A DNA stretch of 64,000 nt, from assembly GCA_964626015.1 (NCBI GenBank), contig CAZVCC010000001.1, positions 62,001 through 126,000 on the forward strand. Reading direction: 5' to 3'. This DNA comes from CAIKZJ01 sp964626015. GTDB lineage: Bacteria; Bacteroidota; Ignavibacteria; Tepidaquicellales; Tepidaquicellaceae. The notes below the pieces were generated by a model. The model was not told the origin of the DNA. It ran no database searches and worked only from the letters and a program-made list of their open reading frames with translations. The position numbers and the translations under genes were made by a program. Shown here piece by piece: positions 1-7,409 of this stretch; the stretch's first letter is position 1, and every line of letters begins with the position of its first letter.

Positions 1-1
1 A

Positions 2-859
2 CTCTACGGTAATCCTAAAGGCAATCCTGTCTTCTTCCTGCATGGAGGTCCCGGTAGCGGAAGCGACGACGATGACGCACGCTGGTTCAATCCTAAGAAG
101 TATTTGGTGGTCACTCACGACCAGCGCGGATGCGGTAAGAGCAAACCTTTCGGAGAGTTAAAAGAAAATAACACAAAGGAGTTAGTTGAAGATATCGAAA
201 AGCTTCGTTTGCATCTTAACATTATAAATCCTATCTCAATTTTCGCTGGCTCATGGGGTTCAACACTTGCTTTATTGTATGCCCGGAAATATCCGCAAAA
301 AGTAAAGCGAATGATTCTTCGTGGTATTTTCACTTGTACTTTTGAAGAACAGGATTACTTTTACAGAGCAGATGGCGCTGCAAGGTTTTCACCCGTGAAA
401 TGGAATAATCTTGTTAGTGCTTTGCCAAAAGGCAAAGGTACTTTGCAGAAAAGAATTAATAATCTTTTCGAATCTTCCGATAAAAAGGGGAGAATGAAGT
501 GGTGTCGTCTTCTCGCTGATTATGAATACAGTTTCTTCAACGTATCCAATGTTGATTTTGAAAAAGCAATGACCGATTTCGAAAAAGTATATACAGAAAT
601 GCGCCTCAACATTTATTATCAGGCAAATAGATTCTTTCTCAAAGACAAGGAGATTCTTAAAAATATCAGCAAAATAAGAAAAATACCATTAACTATTATT
701 CACGGTATGAATGACCTCGTCTGTCTTCCCGTTGCTGCATGGAATTTGCATAAACTCCTCCCACATTCCGAATTCCATCTAATACCCGAAGCCGGACATA
801 CGTCATCGCATCCTAACATGCAGCAGGCTCTCCTTAAAGCCATCCGCAATTGGAAATAA
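2..859 (+). CDS. pip: Prolyl iminopeptidase (alpha/beta hydrolase), 5' truncated by window edge
   Basis: The reading frame is open from the first bases of the window, so the true start lies upstream. The visible part carries the family landmarks of proline iminopeptidases (S33), enzymes that remove N-terminal proline from peptides in the cytoplasm. These are the oxyanion-loop motif HGGPG near the left edge, DQRGCGKS just after base 119, a nucleophile elbow AGSWGS with the serine codon at 251-253, an acid-loop IHGMND and a C-terminal catalytic histidine in EAGH. The elbow reads AGSWG where most members have GGSWG, a mild substitution. An in-frame TTG at 104 should not be taken as the start because HGGPG lies upstream of it in the same frame. 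Followed by a repeat array rather than a co-transcribed gene. Confidence 0.9.
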   Translation, partial: LYGNPKGNPVFFLHGGPGSGSDDDDARWFNPKKYLVVTHDQRGCGKSKPFGELKENNTKELVEDIEKLRLHLNIINPISIFAGSWGSTLALLYARKYPQKVKRMILRGIFTCTFEEQDYFYRADGAARFSPVKWNNLVSALPKGKGTLQKRINNLFESSDKKGRMKWCRLLADYEYSFFNVSNVDFEKAMTDFEKVYTEMRLNIYYQANRFFLKDKEILKNISKIRKIPLTIIHGMNDLVCLPVAAWNLHKLLPHSEFHLIPEAGHTSSHPNMQQALLKAIRNWK

Positions 860-890
860 AATCTTTGAAAAATATTTAGTTTGTATTCTA

Positions 891-1345
891 TATCAGTGAG
901 ATCATAAACTATCAGCTCTTTGTCGTGCGCTCTTTCTTAATCCGTGTTGATCAGTAATATCCGTGAAAATCCGCGTTCTATTTTTCTAAATCTCTATCAT
1001 TGTAAATCATAAATAATCAGTTTTTTGTTGTGCGTTCTTTTATCCGTGACTATCCGTCTAATCCGTGAAAATCCGCGTTCGATTTGTTTTTCTCTATCAG
1101 TGAATATCATAATTCATCAGTACTTTGTCGTGCGTTATTTCTAAATCCGTGACAATCCGCTCTATCCGTGACAATCCGTGTTCCATTATCTCTAAATCTC
1201 TATCAATGTAAATCATAAATAATCAGTTTTTTGTTGTGCGTTCTTTTATCCGTGACTATCCGTATAATCCGTGAAATTCCGCGTTCTATTTGTTTTTCTC
1301 TATCAGTGAATATCATAACTCATCAGTACTTTCAGTGTGCGTTCT
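891..1345. repeat. Tandem array of about five ~100-bp units
   Basis: Units begin with TATCA[G/T/A]TG at 891, 995, 1095, 1201 and 1301, giving spacings of 104, 100, 106 and 100 bp. Each unit holds a variant of TAATCAGT, a TTGTCGTGCGTT-like stretch and one or more ATCCGTGA-type sub-repeats, then CGCGTTC and a TTTCTC tail. The units alternate: the copies at 995 and 1201 differ at only 4 of 100 positions by direct reading, while those at 1095 and 1301 form a second type, so there is a higher-order period of 206 bp. The last copy is partial and runs into the 3' end of the minus-strand gene that stops at 1313. This accounts for the whole gene-free interval 860-1312. Confidence 0.9.
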
Positions 1346-2998
1346 TTGCTCTGTTCTTAAATCCATATCCACAACCACATAATCTCTTCCATCAAAATAT
1401 TCTTTAATTATCTCCACCACATCCTTCCTCACCGATATAACCAATTTTACATCATTCTGCCGTATTGCCCATCTCATCAAATCATACCATCCCTTCTTTT
1501 CCTTTTCCAGCAGCCCAATCTCATCAATGATTATTTTTTCATAAGTCTTCTTATCTGTATTAATTATCCTTTCCGCAATCAAACCGAAAATATCCTCATA
1601 AAAACCAAACCTTCCAAGCATTAAATCAGATTTATAATCAGTCCTGCACAATGGTATACTTTCATTCCCGCCAATTATTACTGCATCATATCCAATCCTC
1701 ACATCATTATCAAAAACCACTTTTGAATAAACACCCGCTGTTCTGTCATCTGTCATTTCTTCTATGTATGTAGTTTTTCCTTTACCCTGTGAACCGGTAA
1801 CAATAAATATTCTGTTCGTCATTGTCTTAAACCTTTCATGCCAGACATCCGTCAGATAAGTAAGCTCTCCTATAAACTTACCCGGATTAAGTATAGAGGT
1901 TATTCCTTTCGATGTATTAATAATCTCTGGCACTGCTGCAAAAGCAAGATTGAGTGCTTCCGAAAAGTTTTTATTCAATTTCCCGTGAAGAAAAGCCGTA
2001 AATGTATTCTTGCTTATTTCTGAACTTATTGAGCTGAAACCCACTGTTATTAGCAGCACCCTTAAAAACATTTCTACACCCGTTAATATCGACTTATTCA
2101 ATTCAGTTTTTAAAACAAAAGTTAATACAATTGTAGTAAGCCCTGTAAACACAAGTATCTGCAGCCATAACTTGTAATTCTTAAATATCCTTCTCGAATT
2201 ATTGTATTTATAAAGCACATAACCTATATAAGCCGCAATAAACACCGAACACAGCAACAGATTCTCTTTAATAAAAAATAGAATCGTGATTATTATACCC
2301 GCATTAAAAATTATATTCAGAAATATTAATCCGATTCCTTCTCCATTTTCATAAATTAATGAAGGTTTGACAAAATTATAATTTCTTTCCTCACTGATAA
2401 ATTCCGTTTTCTTCTTTCCCGAGACATAACCGAGTAAAGCCGCGAGTCCTCCAAAAGCAAAGTTTACCGATAGCAGTACAAGCAGTACAACAAGAGAATC
2501 AGTATTTTCTATGTTGAATAGTCGAAAAAGGAACTCAATGCTCTTGTCAAAAACAACTACAAGGTTCCATCCGTACATAATCAACAGGTTAACAAGCTTC
2601 TGTATCAGCGGCAAACACAAAGTCAGACCGCCTCCAAGTATAAATCCCAAAGCATTCATACCAAAAATTCTTAAAGCAATCTCAAGCATAAAACTCTCTG
2701 AAACTATTCCGATTATCGGTCCGAATACCTTTACACCCGGCGTGAAAAACTTCATCATTGCACAAATAAGTCCTGCTCTCCAAATCAGTCCCTTTACCTT
2801 CCATCTCACACTCGCTGCCGTAAGAAAATATATCGCAAAAAATGTGAGTATCTCTCCCGTGAACGGCATCCTGAACCCATGCAGAAAATTCCCCACAATT
2901 ATTTCAATTGATGCCCAGATGCTTCCCAGCACCGCTGCCCTCATCCATATGTCCGATTTCTCTCTGATACTAAAAATTAATTTCCACAAAATACTCAA
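1313..2998 (-). CDS. Multi-pass membrane protein fused to THEP1-type NTPase (ECF-transporter-like architecture)
   Basis: 561 residues. About the first 390 are strongly hydrophobic, with roughly ten membrane segments. Residues about 19-200 resemble an ECF transporter substrate-binding (S) subunit, and about 215-390 resemble an EcfT/CbiQ transmembrane subunit. The C-terminal ~165 residues are a soluble P-loop domain of the THEP1/NTPase_1 (COG1618) kind: Walker A GSQGKGKTT at 402-410, a PLCRTD segment, GRFGFYEDIF, and Walker B IIIDEIGLLE with D492/E493. The start is TTG, supported by an AGGGGG ribosome-binding site five bases upstream; ATG at residue 19 is the alternative. The final codons and stop lie in the tandem-repeat array. 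Transcribed divergently from the type III mod gene. The NTPase call is secure; S and T assignments are inference, and the substrate is unknown. Confidence 0.65.
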   Translation of the reverse strand: MSILWKLIFSIREKSDIWMRAAVLGSIWASIEIIVGNFLHGFRMPFTGEILTFFAIYFLTAASVRWKVKGLIWRAGLICAMMKFFTPGVKVFGPIIGIVSESFMLEIALRIFGMNALGFILGGGLTLCLPLIQKLVNLLIMYGWNLVVVFDKSIEFLFRLFNIENTDSLVVLLVLLSVNFAFGGLAALLGYVSGKKKTEFISEERNYNFVKPSLIYENGEGIGLIFLNIIFNAGIIITILFFIKENLLLCSVFIAAYIGYVLYKYNNSRRIFKNYKLWLQILVFTGLTTIVLTFVLKTELNKSILTGVEMFLRVLLITVGFSSISSEISKNTFTAFLHGKLNKNFSEALNLAFAAVPEIINTSKGITSILNPGKFIGELTYLTDVWHERFKTMTNRIFIVTGSQGKGKTTYIEEMTDDRTAGVYSKVVFDNDVRIGYDAVIIGGNESIPLCRTDYKSDLMLGRFGFYEDIFGLIAERIINTDKKTYEKIIIDEIGLLEKEKKGWYDLMRWAIRQNDVKLVISVRKDVVEIIKEYFDGRDYVVVDMDLRTEQRTHTESTDEL

Positions 2999-3002
2999 TA
3001 AG

Positions 3003-3009
3003 TCCCCCT
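3003..3009 (-). promoter_or_regulatory. Ribosome-binding site supporting a TTG start
   Basis: On the minus strand AGGGGGA lies five bases before the TTG at 2998-2996. It is one of the stronger Shine-Dalgarno-like sites in the window and is the reason for preferring TTG over the internal ATG of the membrane/NTPase fusion. Confidence 0.6.
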
Positions 3010-3273
3010 AAAAACATGAAAATATATAAATAACATTTCTTTTCTTGAAATGATTGGAAAATAGATTTTTATATTAGATTGAATTTGATAAATTATTCAT
3101 ATGTATTTTACAATAGTTATTGCTCTTATCAGGTACCTTAAGTTTTTATTACTCTGGGGGTATGATTAATTGCATTATTATGTTAATTCATTGAAATATT
3201 TGTGATGACCTATAAATTTATTTGTATATGTTTCAATAAAATGGTTTATTATTTTTGTTAATACATTATTACT

Positions 3274-5160
3274 ATGAACGGTGAATCTTTAAATATTAAA
3301 CAAGAACAGATTGAAAAGCTTAAATCACTTTTTCCGGAGGTTATTTCTGAGGGAAAAATTGACTGGGAAAAACTTCAGGTAACTCTCGGTAAAGATAATG
3401 CAGAGTTTAAAAATGAACGCTACGTTTTAAACTGGGCTGGTAAGTCAGAGGCTTTTAAAATTCTGCAGCAATCCACAACTGCAACTTTGAAACCTGTACC
3501 CGACGAGTCAATAAACTTTGATTCAACTGAGAATGTGTTTATTGAAGGTGAAAACCTTGAAGTTCTGAAAGTTTTGCAGAAGGCATATTATGAAAAAATA
3601 AAATGTATCATTATTGACCCGCCTTATAACACAGGCAATGACAGTTTCATCTATCCCGATAGTTTTAAGGAAAGTAGGGATGATTATCAAAAGAGAATTG
3701 GAGATAAAGACGAAGAAGGATATTTAATGAAAGAAGGTTTCTTCCGCAAGAACAGCAAAGACAGCGGACATTATCACAGCAATTGGCTGAGTATGATGTA
3801 TCCCCGTTTATTCCTCGCTAAAAATTTATTACGCGATGATGGTGTTATATTTGTTCACATTGATGATAACGAGGTTCATAATCTTCGTTTGATTATGAAC
3901 GAGATATTTGGAGAGGAAAATTTTGTTGCTCAGTTAGTTTGGAAGAAAAAATATACAGGAGGTAAACATTCAAGATTTTATGTTGATTTACATGAGTACA
4001 TATTAGTTTTTTCAAAATCTATTAACCTCTTACATGACTTTTTGATAGAAAGACCAGATGAGGAAAAAGAAAAATTTATAGAATTAGATAAGTTTTTCAA
4101 CGAACGTGGTAGGTTTTATGTTAGGCCATTAAAATCAAATTTAGAAGAGAGAAAAACACTGGTTTATCCAATTAAATTACCTGACGGTACATTTATTAAA
4201 ACACAATGGCTTGTAAGTGAGGACAGGTTTAAAAAAGAGCTTGCCGAAGATAGAATATGTTTTAGGAAAAAAAGAAACGGTAAATATCAAGTTTATAAAA
4301 AGTATTATGAGTTAGATAATGACGGAAAAGTTAAACCTGAATCGATAATATTGAAATATCCGAATAATGATGCGAAGATCGAGCTCAAAAATTTGTTTTC
4401 TATAAAAGAAGGAAGAGATAATATTTTCTATACGGTTAAACCAAAAGAATTAATAAAATATTTAATAAATCAAATTATCGATACTAATAATATTATCCTT
4501 GATTTCTTTGCAGGGTCTGCCACAACTGCCCATGCATTAATAGAGCAAAACAAAGAAGACGGCGGAAACAGAAAATTTATACTCGTTCAACTACCCGAAC
4601 CTTGTGATGAAGAAAGCGAAGCATACAAAGCGGGATATAAAACCATCGCCGATATTTCTAAAGAGCGTATCCGCAGAGTAATCCAAAAAATTCAAAAGGA
4701 AAAAGAAGATAAACCCGACCTGTTCGAGAAAAGTGAATTAGACCTTGGATTCAAAGTGTTTAAACTCTCGTCATCCAATTTCAAAATATGGAGAGGAAGC
4801 GAAATAAACGAAAATAACCTTGAAGAACAGCTTGATGCGTTCACAAATCCCGTGAAAGAGGAAAGTAAATCACAAAACATGCTGTACGAGCTAATTCTCA
4901 AATCAGGTTATACCCTAACCGACAAAGTCCAGTTTTCATCACTCGCTGGAGGGAAAAAAGGAAGTGGATTCTATTCCATCAAAGACGGAGAACTAATAAT
5001 CGCCCTCGATGAAGTAACCCAAAAACTAATTGACAAAATAATATCAGCAAAACCGAAAAAAGTAATAACACTGGATAAACTATTCACAGGCAACGACCAG
5101 CTAAAAACAAACACAGTCCTTCAAATGAAAGACGCCGAAATCGATTTTAAAACAATATAA
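3274..5160 (+). CDS. mod: Type III restriction-modification system, Mod (adenine-N6 DNA methyltransferase)
   Basis: 628 residues. Methylates adenine in a short asymmetric recognition site and supplies sequence specificity to the whole type III complex. Motif IV DPPYNTG begins at residue 115, followed by the conserved SFIYPDSF segment, [12 protein letters not shown] and [10 protein letters not shown]. The SAM-binding motif [12 protein letters not shown] lies at 411 onward, so the order DPPY then FxGxG is that of beta-class enzymes such as EcoP1/EcoP15 Mod. Between them (about 215-405) is the presumed target-recognition domain, which is visibly more AT-rich than the two ends of the gene. It starts a co-directional run to 10103 with only 3 bases before the next gene. 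No simple-sequence tract suitable for phase variation was seen. Confidence 0.95.
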   Translation: MNGESLNIKQEQIEKLKSLFPEVISEGKIDWEKLQVTLGKDNAEFKNERYVLNWAGKSEAFKILQQSTTATLKPVPDESINFDSTENVFIEGENLEVLKVLQKAYYEKIKCIIIDPPYNTGNDSFIYPDSFKESRDDYQKRIGDKDEEGYLMKEGFFRKNSKDSGHYHSNWLSMMYPRLFLAKNLLRDDGVIFVHIDDNEVHNLRLIMNEIFGEENFVAQLVWKKKYTGGKHSRFYVDLHEYILVFSKSINLLHDFLIERPDEEKEKFIELDKFFNERGRFYVRPLKSNLEERKTLVYPIKLPDGTFIKTQWLVSEDRFKKELAEDRICFRKKRNGKYQVYKKYYELDNDGKVKPESIILKYPNNDAKIELKNLFSIKEGRDNIFYTVKPKELIKYLINQIIDTNNIILDFFAGSATTAHALIEQNKEDGGNRKFILVQLPEPCDEESEAYKAGYKTIADISKERIRRVIQKIQKEKEDKPDLFEKSELDLGFKVFKLSSSNFKIWRGSEINENNLEEQLDAFTNPVKEESKSQNMLYELILKSGYTLTDKVQFSSLAGGKKGSGFYSIKDGELIIALDEVTQKLIDKIISAKPKKVITLDKLFTGNDQLKTNTVLQMKDAEIDFKTI

Positions 5161-5163
5161 GGT

Positions 5164-5649
5164 ATGGCACATTTTATCACACAAGCAGACGCAGATTATC
5201 TTTTTGATATGGATAAATTTCCGGAAGAGGATATTGAGTATGATTTCCCAACGTCGGGTAATAAAATAACAATTAAATTCACCTCTTCTGATAAAAGAGA
5301 AAAGTTTCTATTCGATATTTCGAGGGGTTCTATAAAAATAACTAAAGTTACGTATCAAAGCAGAGCAAGGAAAGCATTTGTATTAAGACGTTTGGACATA
5401 GATGGTCCAACACATATCAATCCTAACGTAGAATTTGTCCCTGTGAAGTTATTGCAGCCATATAATGGAAAAGAAATTCCTACTCCGCATTTACATATTT
5501 ATGTAGAAGGTTATGAAGAAAAATGGGCTGTTCCTGTTAAAGATTTTATCGAAATTAATGATCTCGATTTGTATGATATTATGGAAGCATTTTTTAAATA
5601 TTGTCATGTGACACAATTTCCAGTAATTAATCAAACATTGTCGATATGA
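5164..5649 (+). CDS. DUF6978-like protein inside type III R-M operon
   Basis: 161 residues, soluble, no signal or membrane segment. It starts 3 bases after mod and its stop overlaps the next start in an ATGA. The N-terminus begins MAHFITQADADYLF, the middle has a basic patch (KVTYQSRARKAFVLRRLDI) followed by a HINPN segment, and the C-terminal half has the histidine-containing PTPHLHIYVEGYEEKW, looking like a compact alpha/beta fold. From memory it resembles the DUF6978 family, whose members are often paired with DUF1828 proteins, as here. Function is unknown. Its strict packing between mod and res suggests an accessory or immunity role in the restriction system. Confidence 0.6.
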   Translation: MAHFITQADADYLFDMDKFPEEDIEYDFPTSGNKITIKFTSSDKREKFLFDISRGSIKITKVTYQSRARKAFVLRRLDIDGPTHINPNVEFVPVKLLQPYNGKEIPTPHLHIYVEGYEEKWAVPVKDFIEINDLDLYDIMEAFFKYCHVTQFPVINQTLSI

Positions 5650-6395
5650 AAAACTTAATAAATTCATATACTGAATGGTTGAAACAGAAAATCAACTATA
5701 AAGAAATAAACGGATATTTTGAAGTGTCAACTCCATTTCTCAACCATATAAACGATAAGATACAATTTTATCTAAAAAAAGATGATAGAGACAGAATTCT
5801 TTTAACCGATGACGGAGATACAATTAGTAATCTTGAAATGGCAGGTGTTGATGTTTCCACACCTGCAAGACAGAAAGAATTACATACGATATTAAATGGA
5901 TTCGGTGTGATGCTGAAAGGAAATCAGTTAACAACAATGGCGACTCCTGCAACATTCCCTGTTCGAAAGCATAATTTTATTCAGGCATTGCTTTCAGTAG
6001 ATGATTTGTTTGTTTTGGCTTCACCTAAAGTAGAATCTTTCTTCTTAGAAGATGTTACTAATTTTCTTCAACAAAACAGAGTTCGATTTTCACCCAATAT
6101 CATTCTACAAGGAAAAAGCTCTTTCCAGCACAAGTTTGACTTTCTTATTCCATCTTCTGCGAAAGCTCCTGAAAGAATTATTAAAGCAGTTGCTAACCCA
6201 AAGAAACAAAACATTATTGCTCAGCTTTTTGCGTTTGAGGATACAAAATTAGCACGTAATAATGAAGGAATAGTTATATTAAATGATATTGAAAAAGATG
6301 TTGCACCCGATGTATTACAGGCAATTGACGAATATGGTATAAATGATTTCTCTTGGAAGGATAGAGATAAATGGTTAGAGAAATTGGTAGCGTAA
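5646..6395 (+). CDS. DUF1828/DUF1829 domain protein inside type III R-M operon
   Basis: 249 residues, soluble. The N-terminal half has the DUF1828 hallmark: a segment ending in RILLTDDGDTISNLEMAG, with the acidic turn at D55-D56-G57. The C-terminal half, from about residue 130, fits DUF1829 with the run FLQQNRVRFSPN, QHKFDFLIPSS and APERIIKAVANP. The start overlaps the preceding gene by four bases (ATGA), which implies translational coupling. These paired domains are found in many bacterial accessory regions but no activity is established that I know of. The TDDG and KFDFLIP segments contain conserved acidic residues, so a divergent nuclease fold is possible but not demonstrated. Confidence 0.7.
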   Translation: MKNLINSYTEWLKQKINYKEINGYFEVSTPFLNHINDKIQFYLKKDDRDRILLTDDGDTISNLEMAGVDVSTPARQKELHTILNGFGVMLKGNQLTTMATPATFPVRKHNFIQALLSVDDLFVLASPKVESFFLEDVTNFLQQNRVRFSPNIILQGKSSFQHKFDFLIPSSAKAPERIIKAVANPKKQNIIAQLFAFEDTKLARNNEGIVILNDIEKDVAPDVLQAIDEYGINDFSWKDRDKWLEKLVA

Positions 6396-6448
6396 ATTAA
6401 TTTAAAATAAACAATTTTCGAATAACCTTTATATTGATATTGAGTAAT

Positions 6449-7378
6449 ATGAAAAATCTTAAAGCTACAAAAGCATTGTTTATAAAGTTGGGGGGAAAAG
6501 GATGTTGGGAAGAAAGTGCTATAACAAAAGAGGGTGTTATAAAAATTGGATACTCTGATATAATTACTAAAGATTGTATTAATGGAAATTGGAGCAGTAT
6601 AAATGATTATTATATTAAAAAAAGAAAAAAATCTCAAATTGCTTCTACTGGTTTTATCACTCAATTGAGGTATTTCTTTGAAGAACCTAAAGATACTCTT
6701 TGGATTACTTTTTATAATAATAAATTATGGTGGGGAAAAGCTTACACAAAAGTTATTACATTAGACGACGGAACACGTATTAGAAAAATAATAGGTGGAT
6801 GGAGAGATGAAGACCTGAAGGGGAAAAAACTATTGGTTGAAAATTTAAGAGGAAGTTTAACTAAAATTCAGGGTTTCAGAGGAACAATATGTTCCGTAGA
6901 TGAACTTGAATATTTGTTAAATAAAATCAATGGAAATCTTACTAAAGAAATTTCTGAGGCTTACGATGCTTATGACAATTTAAATGATAAAATATCAAAA
7001 TTAATTATAACACTAAACTGGAAAGATTTTGAATTATTAATAGATTTAATATTCAGGAATGCAGGATATAATAGAAATGCAACAATTGGAAAAAGTACCA
7101 AATTTTTAGATTTAAGTTTATTTCAACCTGTGACAAATGAAAAAACTCTTGTTCAAATAAAAGCACAATCCAATTTTAAAGAATTTGATCATTATTATGA
7201 TGAGTTTAAGAAAATGAAAGAATATGACAAATTTTTCTTTGTAGTACATACTACAACCGATGAGAAGCTTAAAAATTTCCAAAAACAAAAAGATGTCAAT
7301 ATTCTTTTTGTTGATGAAATTAGTAAATTAGTAGTTGATTCAGGTTTAACGAATTGGGTTATTACTAAGACATCTTGA
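6449..7378 (+). CDS. Mrr-like PD-(D/E)XK endonuclease with unknown N-terminal domain
   Basis: 309 residues from ATG at 6449; a TTG at 6434 would add five. The N-terminal ~165 residues form a separate domain rich in Trp and Gly (LGGKGCWEES, DTLWITFYNNKLWWGKA, IGGWRDEDL, QGFRGTICSV) that I cannot name; the tryptophan-rich pattern is reminiscent of modified-base or small-ligand readers. The C-terminal ~110 residues read as a restriction endonuclease-like core: WKDFELLIDLIFRNAGY, then D221, then VQIKAQ with Q236 and K238. This is the D-x(n)-QxK layout of Mrr-type enzymes. It lies 53 bases after the DUF1828/1829 gene and 31 bases before res. A second nuclease in a type III locus is unusual. Confidence 0.65.
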   Translation: MKNLKATKALFIKLGGKGCWEESAITKEGVIKIGYSDIITKDCINGNWSSINDYYIKKRKKSQIASTGFITQLRYFFEEPKDTLWITFYNNKLWWGKAYTKVITLDDGTRIRKIIGGWRDEDLKGKKLLVENLRGSLTKIQGFRGTICSVDELEYLLNKINGNLTKEISEAYDAYDNLNDKISKLIITLNWKDFELLIDLIFRNAGYNRNATIGKSTKFLDLSLFQPVTNEKTLVQIKAQSNFKEFDHYYDEFKKMKEYDKFFFVVHTTTDEKLKNFQKQKDVNILFVDEISKLVVDSGLTNWVITKTS

Positions 7379-7409
7379 ATACAAGATATGAAATATCTAT
7401 ACTCAATCC

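Noticed and set aside
104..859. Start of the iminopeptidase at TTG 104
   Set aside because: The same frame is open to base 2 and encodes the HGGPG motif upstream, so the gene is only cut by the window edge.
891..1345. Repeat array considered as CRISPR
   Set aside because: Units are about 100 bp, diverge from each other and have no unique spacers between short identical repeats; no cas genes are nearby. It is a tandem repeat.
2511..3011. 166-residue plus-strand ORF opposite the membrane/NTPase gene
   Set aside because: It is antisense to a clear membrane-protein coding region and shows no coherent domain; treated as a shadow frame.
6490..6495. Run of six G in the Mrr-like nuclease gene as a phase-variation tract
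   Set aside because: Six bases is too short to be a credible slip tract without strain data, although it is odd in such an AT-rich gene.
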